NCBI GenBank assembly: GCA_947455725.1
Contig: CANGPL010000005.1
Location: forward strand, 1-64,000
Length of the DNA stretch: 64,000 nucleotides
Reading direction: 5' to 3'
From: Hyphomicrobiales bacterium
GTDB lineage: Bacteria; Pseudomonadota; Alphaproteobacteria; Rhizobiales; Beijerinckiaceae
Below are positions 29,406 to 38,844 of this stretch, one piece after another; the first letter of the stretch is position 1; each line of letters opens with the position of its first letter. Position numbers and translations under genes: made by a program. Below the pieces are notes generated by a model. It was not told where the DNA came from and ran no database searches. It saw only the letters and a list, made by a program, of their open reading frames with translations.

Positions 29406-29675
29406 ATGACCGAACAAATGATCGCTATAAAGGGTCCCTTGACCATGGCGACAGTTGGTCAAATCTATCGTGAATTCGAAAAAAAATTAGCTCAATCCGA
29501 TCTAGTTCTCGATTTTTCAGGCGTTGAACAGATTGACTCAAGCGCCGTAGCTCTGCTCGTGACGATCTTTAGGAGGGCTCGTACGGCGCCAAACGGTGTT
29601 CGATTTGTATCTCTTCCATCCTCAATCATGCAATTTGCTGAGATCTATGGAATGGATGACCCGTTGCGTTCATGA
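29406..29675 (+). CDS. mlaB: STAS-domain protein MlaB
   Basis: Cytoplasmic STAS-domain protein (89 aa) that binds MlaF and supports Mla complex stability. The core reads LVLDFSGVEQIDSSAVALLV, where the D-S-S motif is conserved in MlaB and anti-sigma antagonist relatives. It starts 2 bases after the mlaC stop, closing the mlaFEDACB operon, and converges on frcR with only 16 bp between. Confidence 0.88.
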   Translation: MTEQMIAIKGPLTMATVGQIYREFEKKLAQSDLVLDFSGVEQIDSSAVALLVTIFRRARTAPNGVRFVSLPSSIMQFAEIYGMDDPLRS

Positions 29676-29691
29676 GCCTCGTGAGACCGCG

Positions 29692-30924
29692 TCAATAGCT
29701 TCCGTCGTTGAGCATTGGCATTGATGTCAGGATAAACTTATCGAAGAAGGGCAGGCAGGCCCCGCCAATCGCGCGCGCCTGATTGCCGACAGTGCCTTCA
29801 ATCAGCTCCGGCGGATTAAGGCCCTGTAAGTCTCGCTTGGCCAGCGCATTGCGGGTTGCCTCAACAAGCCGCAATCGAACATCGGCAGGAAATCCACCGT
29901 CAATAAAGACGGCTGAGAAATCAATGACCGAACACGACCCGACAATGGCATTGGCAAGATATGGGGCAATATCTTGGATCCAACCATCAATATATTCGCC
30001 AAAGCCTGACCAACCATCTGGCTGTTTCCACATCGGGGAAGGATCTACGCCAGCCGCTCGAATTCTCGCCTCGAGATTTGCGGCGGATGCTACCTCAATG
30101 AGCTGTACCGCTTTTCCATCCTGCCCGATAACAGGAAATGACCCGATGGCGCCGGCATTTCCTGACGGGCCCGTAAATACGCCCCCGTTTAAAACGATGC
30201 CGCCACCGATAAAAAATCCGATAAAGAGGTAGAGATAGTTCGTAAATTCATGGCCGCGGCCAAAGACAAATTCGGCTCCGCAAGCCGCCGTAGCATCGTT
30301 TTGAAGATAAACGGGAAAGGGGAAATCGCTGTCGAGGCTATGCACTAAATCGGCTGAGCGCCAGACATCCATCGCGCCTGATGGCGAACCGATCCCAGCT
30401 TCCCACTGCCAAAGGTCAAAGGGTGACGCAATTCCAAGTCCGGCAATTCGTTCGCGCTGCAAGGGTGTCATTTCTGACATGATTTTTGTCACCCCGCGCC
30501 GAGCGAAATCGATGATCGCATCAGGCATGGGCCAAGCGTAGGCTTCACGCATCGAATTACGGACATTGCCTACGAAATCAATGAGAACCAATTCCGCACT
30601 ACGCCGGCCAATTTTAACGCCGAGCGAAAAGGCACCATCATCGGCGAGCGCCATTGGGGTCGAAGGCTGTCCGATTTTTCCCCGTAAAACATTTCCGCGG
30701 TGGAGCAGTCCATCCTCTTCCAAGCGCCGCATAATCACCGAAATGGCTTGCGCTGAGAGGCCTGTAATTCTTGATATTTCAGCCTTTGTTAAGCTGCCAT
30801 GCCGCCGAATAAGAGACAAAAGAAGTCGCTCATTATGAGCACGCACGTCTCCCTGCTTCGACCCGCGCCCTGACGCGCTTAGTCGAACCATCTGGCCGCC
30901 TGACCACTCCGTATAAGTCGACAC
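29692..30924 (-). CDS. frcR: ROK family repressor of the fructose/sugar uptake operon (FrcR-like)
   Basis: NagC/XylR-type regulator (410 aa). The N-terminal winged helix has SLTKAEISRITGLSAQAISV, then IMRRLEEDGLLHRG (about residues 43-77). The ROK sugar-binding domain follows: FFIGGGIVLNGGVFTGPSGN and an upstream FGRGHEF. The cysteine-rich zinc motif of many ROK proteins is not evident. GTG start with GGAGAGG 7 bases upstream. It is divergent from frcB, and a perfect 33-bp palindrome lies between them; the natural reading is a sugar-responsive repressor of frcBCAK. Symbol given by homology of arrangement to the Sinorhizobium frc locus. Confidence 0.85.
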   Translation of the reverse strand: MSTYTEWSGGQMVRLSASGRGSKQGDVRAHNERLLLSLIRRHGSLTKAEISRITGLSAQAISVIMRRLEEDGLLHRGNVLRGKIGQPSTPMALADDGAFSLGVKIGRRSAELVLIDFVGNVRNSMREAYAWPMPDAIIDFARRGVTKIMSEMTPLQRERIAGLGIASPFDLWQWEAGIGSPSGAMDVWRSADLVHSLDSDFPFPVYLQNDATAACGAEFVFGRGHEFTNYLYLFIGFFIGGGIVLNGGVFTGPSGNAGAIGSFPVIGQDGKAVQLIEVASAANLEARIRAAGVDPSPMWKQPDGWSGFGEYIDGWIQDIAPYLANAIVGSCSVIDFSAVFIDGGFPADVRLRLVEATRNALAKRDLQGLNPPELIEGTVGNQARAIGGACLPFFDKFILTSMPMLNDGSY

Positions 30925-30983
30925 TCTGTTTCCTCTCCTGCGCCCCTATTTGGGTTGCAAAATTTACAACACCGAAACAAATC

Positions 30984-31016
30984 TCAATAAATAAATCAAG
31001 TTGATTTATTTATTGA
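30984..31016. promoter_or_regulatory. Perfect 33-bp palindrome, probable FrcR operator
   Basis: Arms TCAATAAATAAATCAA and its exact complement flank a single central G at 31000; all 16 pairs match. AT-rich palindromes of this type are typical operators of ROK repressors such as NagC. The right arm runs into TTGACA (31013-31018), a consensus -35 for frcB, and the left arm overlaps TTGAGA on the opposite strand toward frcR. One bound dimer could repress both genes. No good -10 could be assigned. Confidence 0.85.
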
Positions 31017-31140
31017 CAAGGATTGATTTTCGATGTTCGTTAAGCCTCGAGAACGGGCAAAGGAGAGGTCCTGCGCCCGGAATTCTCGTTCCGTCGAGAC
31101 CGGTGACTAACCGGCTCATATGGCTTTTTGGGAGGTTCTC

Positions 31141-32160
31141 TTGAACAAGACTCTTGTTACTTCTTTGCTCGGCGCCATTGCTATGGGCGCTGTATTCGCT
31201 GCTCCAGCCTATGCTGAAACCGGCGCTTGCTTGATCACCAAGAACAACACAAATCCTTTCTTCGTGAAGATGAAGGAAGGCGCCACGAAGGCTGCTGAAG
31301 CCGCTGGCATCAAGCTCACGGCTGCTGCAGGCGTGAAGGACGGCGATGCTGCACCACAGATCACCGCGATTGAAAACTGCGTTGCTTCGGGCGCTAAGGG
31401 TATCCTTATCACCGCATCGAACGACTCGGTTATTCCTGCGCTCAAGAAGGCCCGCGCTGCTGGCGTTCTCGTTATCGCACTCGACACGCCAATTGGCGAT
31501 AAGGATGCGGCCGATATGACGTTCGCAACCGACAATTTCGAAGCTGGTATCCTCATCGGTAAGTGGGCGAAGGCTACGCTCGGCGATAAGGCGAAGGATG
31601 CCAAGATCGGGATGCTCGACATCAACAAAGACAATATCTCGGTTGACGTTGCACGCGACACGGGCTTCCTCGTCGGCTTCGGCATCGATGTTCCAAACAA
31701 GAAGGTCATGGGTTCTGAAAAGGATCCACGCGTTATCGGCCATCAGTCGTCGGACGCAAATCCTGAAGGCGGCGTGAAGAGCGTTGAAAATCTTCTCGCA
31801 AAAGAGCCTAACATGAACGTCGTTTACACCATCAACGAGCCAGCAGCAGAAGGTGCTTATCAGGCACTTAAGAAGGCTGGTAAGGAAAAGGGTGTCTTGA
31901 TCGTCTCCGTTGACGGTGGCTGCCCAGGTGTGAAGAGCGTTGCTTCGGGCGTTATCGGCGCAACGTCGCAGCAGTATCCGCTGTTGATGGCCTCGAAAGG
32001 CATCGAAGCAATTGCTGCTTTCGCTAAGGACGGCACGAAGCCAAAGGCTTCTGACGGTCTCGACTTCTTCAACACGGGCGTGAACCTCATCACCGATAAG
32101 CCAGCAGCTGGCGTTCCTTCGATCGACTCGAAGGAAGGCACCGCGAAGTGCTGGGGCTAA
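31141..32160 (+). CDS. frcB: Sugar (fructose-type) ABC transporter periplasmic binding protein FrcB
   Basis: Periplasmic binding protein (339 aa) of the ribose/fructose class. A signal peptide ([17 protein letters not shown]) precedes [20 protein letters not shown], then [29 protein letters not shown] and [34 protein letters not shown] and the C-terminal TAKCWG resemble the Sinorhizobium fructose-binding FrcB. TTG at 31141 is the likely start: GGGAGG lies 5 bases before it, whereas the in-frame ATG at 31120 has no SD. Lysine is almost always AAG, suggesting high expression. The actual sugar needs testing. Confidence 0.92.
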   Translation: MNKTLVTSLLGAIAMGAVFAAPAYAETGACLITKNNTNPFFVKMKEGATKAAEAAGIKLTAAAGVKDGDAAPQITAIENCVASGAKGILITASNDSVIPALKKARAAGVLVIALDTPIGDKDAADMTFATDNFEAGILIGKWAKATLGDKAKDAKIGMLDINKDNISVDVARDTGFLVGFGIDVPNKKVMGSEKDPRVIGHQSSDANPEGGVKSVENLLAKEPNMNVVYTINEPAAEGAYQALKKAGKEKGVLIVSVDGGCPGVKSVASGVIGATSQQYPLLMASKGIEAIAAFAKDGTKPKASDGLDFFNTGVNLITDKPAAGVPSIDSKEGTAKCWG

Positions 32161-32191
32161 TCGCTTAAGGCCTGAATTATTAACTTAAATC

Positions 32192-32223
32192 TGTGGGGGG
32201 CGATCATTAGATCGCCCCCCACA
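32192..32223 (+). promoter_or_regulatory. Perfect 14-bp-arm hairpin between frcB and frcC
   Basis: TGTGGGGGGCGATC, loop ATTA, then the exact complementary arm. It is very stable and has no T-tract, so it is more likely an mRNA-stabilising or attenuating hairpin than a terminator. Such structures after binding-protein genes raise their expression above that of the membrane components. Confidence 0.75.
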
Positions 32224-32317
32224 TCGTAAGAAATGCATGACGAACTGCGTTGAATATGTGTAAATTGTCGAAAATTTGCTACGTTATTAGCGCAGTAGAG
32301 ATAACGGGGGAGCGCCT

Positions 32318-33400
32318 ATGAGTGCGAATGCTGGGCCGGAGAAGACGATCTCCGATTTTGAAGCGGTGCTCGAAAAAGCTGACACGTCAGTCGTTGCGTT
32401 TGAGCAGGATCGCAATGGTCCTTTAGACCTCATACGCGATTTTCTGAGAACAAACCCAACGGCCATTCCAGCGGCCGTTCTCCTCATCAGCGTTATCGGT
32501 TTTGGCTTTGTTGCCAATAATTTTCTTAAACTCAGCACGCTATCGCTCGTTCTGCAGCAAGTTACCGTTACGGGCATTGTAGCGATTGCGCAGACGATGA
32601 TTATTCTAACAGCCGGTATTGATTTGGCCGTAGGCCAACTCATGGTGCTGTGCTCGCTCATTATGGGTAAATTAGCCGTTGAGCTTGGCGTTCCCGTTTG
32701 GATAGCGATCGTCATCGGTTTTATCGCTGGCGGAGCGATGGGATGCTTGAATGGTATCTTCGTCGCCTATTGGCGCTTGCCACCCTTTATCGTGACACTC
32801 GGTACGCTCGGTATCTTTAAGACGCTCAAGCTCTGGTATTCAGGGTCAGAGTCCGTTCGCGCCGCCGATATCGAAGAAAAAGCGCCCTTCCTGGACTTTT
32901 TCGGACAGACCATTAAGCTCGGTGCCGGTGCCGAAGTGACCTATGGTGGGATTGCACTTGTACTCACTGCTATTGCTGCGTGGTATGTTCTAAATCGCAC
33001 GCCATGGGGTCGGCACGTTCATGCGGTTGGCGACGATCCTGACTCCGCGCTTCTTGCTGGTATTCAGACCAAGCGAATCTTGTTGTCGGTATATGTTGTC
33101 GCCGGGTTTGTTTGTGCGTTTGGTGCGTGGATCTCAATCGGTCGCGTTGGCACAATTAACCCAGAAAGTTTCGACCAGATCAATCTTGATTCTATTACCG
33201 CGACTGTGATCGGCGGAACGTCATTGTTTGGTGGCCGTGGGTCGCTGTTTGGATCCGTTCTTGGTGCTTTGATCGTCGGTGTTTTCTCGACTGGTCTCGC
33301 ATTGGCTGGTGTTGATTCTTATTGGCAGTATCTAACCATTGGCGTGTTGATCATTCTCGCCGTTGCAGTTGATCAATGGTTGCGGAGGGCTTCGCAATGA
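32318..33400 (+). CDS. frcC: Sugar ABC transporter permease FrcC
   Basis: Inner-membrane permease (360 aa) of the ribose/xylose/fructose ABC class. After a 40-residue cytoplasmic N-terminus there are about nine to ten hydrophobic helices. Family marks are ILTAGIDLAVGQLMVLCSLI, PPFIVTLGTLGIFKTL and TVIGGTSLFGGRGSLFGSVL. SD GGGGGAG is close to the ATG. It is separated from frcB by a 157-bp gap holding the hairpin; its end overlaps frcA by four bases. Confidence 0.93.
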   Translation: MSANAGPEKTISDFEAVLEKADTSVVAFEQDRNGPLDLIRDFLRTNPTAIPAAVLLISVIGFGFVANNFLKLSTLSLVLQQVTVTGIVAIAQTMIILTAGIDLAVGQLMVLCSLIMGKLAVELGVPVWIAIVIGFIAGGAMGCLNGIFVAYWRLPPFIVTLGTLGIFKTLKLWYSGSESVRAADIEEKAPFLDFFGQTIKLGAGAEVTYGGIALVLTAIAAWYVLNRTPWGRHVHAVGDDPDSALLAGIQTKRILLSVYVVAGFVCAFGAWISIGRVGTINPESFDQINLDSITATVIGGTSLFGGRGSLFGSVLGALIVGVFSTGLALAGVDSYWQYLTIGVLIILAVAVDQWLRRASQ

Positions 33401-34185
33401 CAAAACAACAACCTGTTCTTGAGGCCCGTGGTCTCTCCAAGCGCTATGGCCATGTTGTTGCGCTTAACAATGCGGATTTTGATTTATATCCTGGCGAAAT
33501 TCTTGCCGTTATTGGCGATAATGGCGCTGGCAAGACAACACTGATCAAAGCTCTGACGGGCGCTATTACACCTGATCACGGTGAAATCCGTTTGAACGGC
33601 GAGGCTGTACATTTCCGTTCGCCGCAGGATGCACGCGCGGCCGGTATCGAAACGGTGTATCAAAATCTTGCGCTTTCTCCTGCACTTTCCATCGCTGAAA
33701 ATATGTTCCTCGGTCGTGAGCGTTTGAAACCCGGACTATTGGGTAAATTATTTTATACGCTTGATCGTTCTGGAATGAACAGTTTCGCTCGCCAGAAACT
33801 GAGCGAACTCGGCTTGTTGACGATCCAAAATATCGAGCAACCTGTTGAATCTTTATCAGGTGGCCAGCGCCAAGGTGTTGCTGTTGCTCGTGCTGCTGCT
33901 TTCGGATCGCGGGTTATCATTATGGATGAGCCGACGGCGGCGTTGGGTGTTAAGGAATCGCGCCGCGTTCTAGAACTCATTCTCGACGTTAAAAAGCGTG
34001 GATTACCGATTGTCTTGATCTCGCACAACATGCCTCATGTGTTTGAGGTGGCTGACCGCATCCATATTAATCGGCTGGGTCGTCGCCTCTGCGTGATCAA
34101 TCCGAAGGATTACACGATGGCTGATGCGGTTGCGTTTATGACGGGCGCTAAAGAGCCTCCTCCTGAAGTCGTTGCAGCCGCTTGA
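33397..34185 (+). CDS. frcA: Sugar ABC transporter ATP-binding protein FrcA
   Basis: Single-domain ABC ATPase (262 aa), unlike the double-domain RbsA/XylG type. Walker A is IGDNGAGKTTLIKALTG, the signature LSGGQRQGVAVARAAAFG, and Walker B VIIMDEPTAALG. LISHNMPHVFEVADRIHI is the switch region. Start ATG 33397 overlaps the frcC stop (ATGA), with GGAGGG 8 bases upstream; an in-frame GTG at 33376 is less likely. It powers the FrcB-FrcC importer. Confidence 0.93.
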   Translation: MTKQQPVLEARGLSKRYGHVVALNNADFDLYPGEILAVIGDNGAGKTTLIKALTGAITPDHGEIRLNGEAVHFRSPQDARAAGIETVYQNLALSPALSIAENMFLGRERLKPGLLGKLFYTLDRSGMNSFARQKLSELGLLTIQNIEQPVESLSGGQRQGVAVARAAAFGSRVIIMDEPTAALGVKESRRVLELILDVKKRGLPIVLISHNMPHVFEVADRIHINRLGRRLCVINPKDYTMADAVAFMTGAKEPPPEVVAAA

Positions 34186-34191
34186 TCTCTC

Positions 34192-34830
34192 GTGTCTGAT
34201 CTACAGGCCGTCGTCGATCATCTAACCGGAATCATCCGTGATCGTGATGATGGCCATGCGCGCCAATTAATCGCGATTGCGGGTCCGCCGGGGGCGGGAA
34301 AAAGCACGGTAGCTGAAGCGCTCGTTGAGCAACTTAACATATTTATTCCCGATAGACCTGCAGAGGTCGTTCCGATGGACGGCTTCCATTTCGATAATGC
34401 CATTCTTGATGAGCGAGGTTGGCGCGCCCGCAAAGGTGCGCCCGAGACCTTCGACATTGGTGGCTTTTCATCTTTGTTGCGGCGCTTAAAAAGTGAGCCA
34501 GGTGATATTGCGATACCAGTCTTTGACCGGGGTTCTGATTTAGCGCGGGCTTCCGCGCGAATTGTGCGAAGCGATCAAAGACTTTTGATCGTTGAAGGAA
34601 ATTATCTTCTTCTTGATAGACCCCATTGGAGCGATCTTTTCCCGCTTTTTGATCTGACCATCTTTTTAAAGCCATCTATCGAAACAATTGAACAGCGCCT
34701 CATTCAACGTTGGCTCGATTATGGGCTCGATCATCCATCAGCAATCGCGCGTGCAAGGGGAAATGATCTTGCCAATGCGCGGATTATCTTATCCGAAAGC
34801 CGCTCTGCGAATATCGTCGTGCAGGATTGA
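34192..34830 (+). CDS. frcK: FrcK-like P-loop kinase
   Basis: P-loop kinase (212 aa) of the uridine kinase / pantothenate kinase-like group. Walker A is IAGPPGAGKSTVAEALVEQL (residues 28-47). VVPMDGFHFDNAILDERGWR and LLIVEGNYLLLDRPHWSDLF are the family substrate and lid regions. In Sinorhizobium the fourth gene of the frc operon encodes such a kinase, presumed to phosphorylate the imported sugar; this has not been firmly shown. GTG start 6 bp after the frcA stop. Confidence 0.85.
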   Translation: MSDLQAVVDHLTGIIRDRDDGHARQLIAIAGPPGAGKSTVAEALVEQLNIFIPDRPAEVVPMDGFHFDNAILDERGWRARKGAPETFDIGGFSSLLRRLKSEPGDIAIPVFDRGSDLARASARIVRSDQRLLIVEGNYLLLDRPHWSDLFPLFDLTIFLKPSIETIEQRLIQRWLDYGLDHPSAIARARGNDLANARIILSESRSANIVVQD

Positions 34831-34914
34831 CGATACTCGGGCTATGTCCTGATCACCAGATCGGATAGGTTGCGTTAATATTCGGCTTAAGCATCATTAC
34901 AAAAGGGGGCCGCC

Positions 34915-35901
<987 letters not shown>

Positions 35902-35930
35902 TCGAGATCAATAGGCTGGAGTCTTAATCA

Positions 35931-36569
35931 ATGAAGCGAATTTTGTGTTACGGCGATTCAAACACGCATGGAACCAAGCCCATGCATCATGAGAATGACG
36001 TTGCACGGTTTGCATTTCTCGAACGCTGGCCGGGCGTTGTGGCATCCGAACTTGGTGCTGATTATCAGATCATTGAAGAAGGTCTTCCGGGGCGTACAAC
36101 GGTTCACGATGACCCGATCGAAGGCCATCACAAGAATGGTAAGTCCTATTTGCTGCCATGCTTGGAGAGCCATTGGCCGCTTGATGCGGTTGTTATTGCG
36201 CTTGGTGTCAACGACTTGAAAACACGTTTTAATGTCGGTCCAGCTGAAATAGCGGCGAGTATCGGCGGTTTGATCGATGTTGTCCGTCAGGCGCCCTCGT
36301 TTGGCCATGCTGCCCCGAAGATTCTTGTTCTAGCCGCCCCTTCCATTCTTGAAGCGGGATGGCTTGGCGAAATGTTTGCGGGTGGCGCTGAAAAATCCAA
36401 AGGCTTAGCGCCCCATTTGTCTTCCGTCGTACAATCCCATGGCGTTGCTTTTTTTGACTTAGGAAGCGTGGCCCATGTCTCCCCCATTGATGGCATCCAT
36501 TTTGATGCTACCAATCATCGTGTTATGGGCCATGCCATTGCACTTCAGTTGAAAGCATTATTGGCGTGA
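35931..36569 (+). CDS. SGNH/GDSL-family hydrolase (esterase)
   Basis: Hydrolase (212 aa) with the SGNH blocks: ILCYGDSNTHGTKP (nucleophile Ser), EEGLPGRTT with the Gly, LGVNDLKTRF with the Asn, and DGIHFDATNHRVMG with the Asp-His pair. Resembles the arylesterase / acetylxylan-esterase-like group. No signal peptide, so it acts in the cytoplasm, perhaps deacylating an imported sugar (inference). Its stop overlaps the next gene's GTG start by four bases. Confidence 0.88.
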   Translation: MKRILCYGDSNTHGTKPMHHENDVARFAFLERWPGVVASELGADYQIIEEGLPGRTTVHDDPIEGHHKNGKSYLLPCLESHWPLDAVVIALGVNDLKTRFNVGPAEIAASIGGLIDVVRQAPSFGHAAPKILVLAAPSILEAGWLGEMFAGGAEKSKGLAPHLSSVVQSHGVAFFDLGSVAHVSPIDGIHFDATNHRVMGHAIALQLKALLA

Positions 36570-37774
36570 TTAATCGAAACAGTACGTTCGAATTTATTCT
36601 TCTCATTGCTCTGTTAAACGCGCTGACGGCAATGTCGATTGATACGATGTTGCCTGCGATTGGAGTCATTGCCAGCGAGCTTGGTGCTGCCGATCCAAAT
36701 AACCGGCAATTTATTATTACAGCCCTATTCGGCGGTATGACTCTGGGTACATTAATTTATGGCCCAGCCTCAGACTCGATTGGTCGAAAGCCCGCAATAT
36801 TCATTGGGCTCGTTATTTTCGCCGCTGGCGCCCTCATGTGCATGTTTGCCACCAATTTTTCGGCCATGCTGATTGGGCGGTTTATCCAAGGATTGGGTGC
36901 TGCCTCACCGCGTTTTGTCTCCACAGCGATGGTGCGCGATGGCCTTGCAGGCTCGGCGATGGCACGCGTCATGTCGTTCGTGATGACTGTCTTTATGTTG
37001 GTCCCCATTCTTGCGCCATCCATTGGTCAGCTTGTGCTCTTGGCGTTTCACTGGCGCTTTATATTTGGTGGCTTTTTCGTGATGGCGATTGTGGCCGGTC
37101 TTTGGCTTGGTTTGCGCCAAGAAGAAACCTTGCCTGTTGAGCGTAGACTACCTTTTTCACCTCGAACATTGCTCGCTTCCGGTATCGAGGCTTTTCGTCA
37201 TCCGGTGACGCTCGGCTACACGCTCGCCATGGGCTGTGTATTTAGCGGGCTGATCTCGTATCTCGGAACGTCGCAGCAAATTTTCGCCGAGCTTTATGGC
37301 CAAGGTGCATGGTTTGCGATTTGGTTTGCAGGCTTTGCTATTGCGCTTGCGCTTTCAACGATTGCAAATGGCCGCTTTGTTGTGCGTCTTGGTATGCGCA
37401 CCATTACCAAATGGGCCTTACGAGCAAGCATCGGTTTCTCGGCTCTGTTCTTGATAGTTGCAATCGCCTATGGCGGAACACCACCGCTTCCGACTCTGGG
37501 CATCTATCTGTTTTTGAATTTCTTTTGCCTCGGCCTTCTCTTTGGAAATTATAATGCTCTTGCCCTAGAGCCTGTCGGCCATATCGCTGGAATGGCATCG
37601 GCGGTATCGGGGTTTATCTTCTCGGTCATTTCAATTGTTGGCGGGACGCTGGTTGGTCAAACCTATAACAACACCGTTATCCCCCTCGTGGCAGGATTTG
37701 GTGGCTTTGGCTTAATGGCCTTTCTTCTCACCGAATGGGCTGAGAAAAAACGAAAATCCTTGGCAAAACAGTGA
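36566..37774 (+). CDS. Bcr/CflA-type MFS exporter
   Basis: Twelve-helix major facilitator (402 aa). MSIDTMLPAIGVIASELGAA at helix 1 and YGPASDSIGRKPAIFIGLVI (MFS motif A) fit the Bcr/CflA drug-resistance group, as does GRFIQGLGAASPRFVSTAMV. Such proteins export drugs, dipeptides or sugars. Coupling to the SGNH gene (GTGA overlap) and placement in the frc gene run suggests a link to sugar or sugar-derivative handling, but the substrate is unknown. Confidence 0.87.
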   Translation: MINRNSTFEFILLIALLNALTAMSIDTMLPAIGVIASELGAADPNNRQFIITALFGGMTLGTLIYGPASDSIGRKPAIFIGLVIFAAGALMCMFATNFSAMLIGRFIQGLGAASPRFVSTAMVRDGLAGSAMARVMSFVMTVFMLVPILAPSIGQLVLLAFHWRFIFGGFFVMAIVAGLWLGLRQEETLPVERRLPFSPRTLLASGIEAFRHPVTLGYTLAMGCVFSGLISYLGTSQQIFAELYGQGAWFAIWFAGFAIALALSTIANGRFVVRLGMRTITKWALRASIGFSALFLIVAIAYGGTPPLPTLGIYLFLNFFCLGLLFGNYNALALEPVGHIAGMASAVSGFIFSVISIVGGTLVGQTYNNTVIPLVAGFGGFGLMAFLLTEWAEKKRKSLAKQ

Positions 37775-37850
37775 CTCGACTAATTTACCGATTATGCCAA
37801 TATTTACCTCAATCGATGAATAGCGCGCTTCGCGGAAAGGCGGAAACACC

Positions 37851-38834
37851 ATGTTGAGATTAGATGAAAAACTCGCGCGCATTCGTGCCGGCGACTACAC
37901 ACGAAATGATTTCATCATTGCTGATGCCAAGGATCCCGATATGGGGCCGGGTTTACATGCCATTGGTCCGATGCGGCAAGCGGATGGTACGAGTTCCCGC
38001 TTGCGGACGCGCGAAGAGTTTTTGGTCTCGATTGAAGAGATCCTCAAACAAGACATCATCGATATTATGTTGACGTCGCTTTCAAACCTTGAGCAGCTTC
38101 ATAAACGCGGCACGGCTCAAGGCTCGGATATTAAATTTGCAATTCGTGCGAATGACACAACCGATATTTGGCGTCACCGCGGGGCTACCTACCATAATTC
38201 ACCATCGCGACCCTTCCGTACAGCCGCTCTATCGCGTGCCGTTTCTTTCACCGATTTAGGGCTCTATTCGATCACCTTTAATAATGATCTCGATGCCGAC
38301 CATTATTCAATGGAGGCGTTCACCGATTTCCGTGAAGATGCAATCGCGCATGGAATGAAATATTTTCTAGAAGTCTTTAATCCAAACGCCGCACAAATTT
38401 CGGCCGAAGATATGCCGCGTTACGTGAACGATGCAATTATTCGTTGCTTAGCAGGCTTAACCGAAGCCGAGCGTCCGCAATTTTTGAAGATTGCCTATAA
38501 TGGACCACGCGCGCTCGATGAGCTTGCCTCTTTCGATCCAAGCTTGGTTGTTGGCGTTTTGGGTGGCGGCGCAGGCACGACGCGCGATTGTTTTGAGCTT
38601 ATTTTCCAAGCTGAAAAATATGGCGCGCGCGTAGCACTGTTTGGCCGCAAGATAAATTTGGCTGAATCGCCGCTCGAAATGATCCGTCATATGCGCGCTG
38701 TTGCATCGGGTGCTCTAACGCCAACCGAAGCTGTTTCGTCTTATCACGATGCTTTAAAGTCCAGTGACATAACACCCGCTCGATCCTTTGCCGATGACAA
38801 TGTGATCACGGAAGCTGTTCTCAAATCGGCGTAA
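37851..38834 (+). CDS. Class I aldolase-like TIM-barrel protein
   Basis: Protein of 327 aa resembling DeoC/LsrF/FbaB-type class I aldolases. K213 in FLKIAYNGPRAL is the candidate Schiff-base lysine. VVGVLGGGAGTTRDCFELI (about 233-251) and VALFGRKINLAE (261-272) look like the GG and GR phosphate-binding loops at barrel strands 7 and 8. I cannot assign a named family. Ten bp downstream is a PfkB kinase, so phosphorylation followed by aldol cleavage of a sugar is the simplest model (inference). SD region GGCGGAAA precedes the ATG. Confidence 0.75.
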   Translation: MLRLDEKLARIRAGDYTRNDFIIADAKDPDMGPGLHAIGPMRQADGTSSRLRTREEFLVSIEEILKQDIIDIMLTSLSNLEQLHKRGTAQGSDIKFAIRANDTTDIWRHRGATYHNSPSRPFRTAALSRAVSFTDLGLYSITFNNDLDADHYSMEAFTDFREDAIAHGMKYFLEVFNPNAAQISAEDMPRYVNDAIIRCLAGLTEAERPQFLKIAYNGPRALDELASFDPSLVVGVLGGGAGTTRDCFELIFQAEKYGARVALFGRKINLAESPLEMIRHMRAVASGALTPTEAVSSYHDALKSSDITPARSFADDNVITEAVLKSA

Positions 38835-38844
38835 GAGAAGCCTT

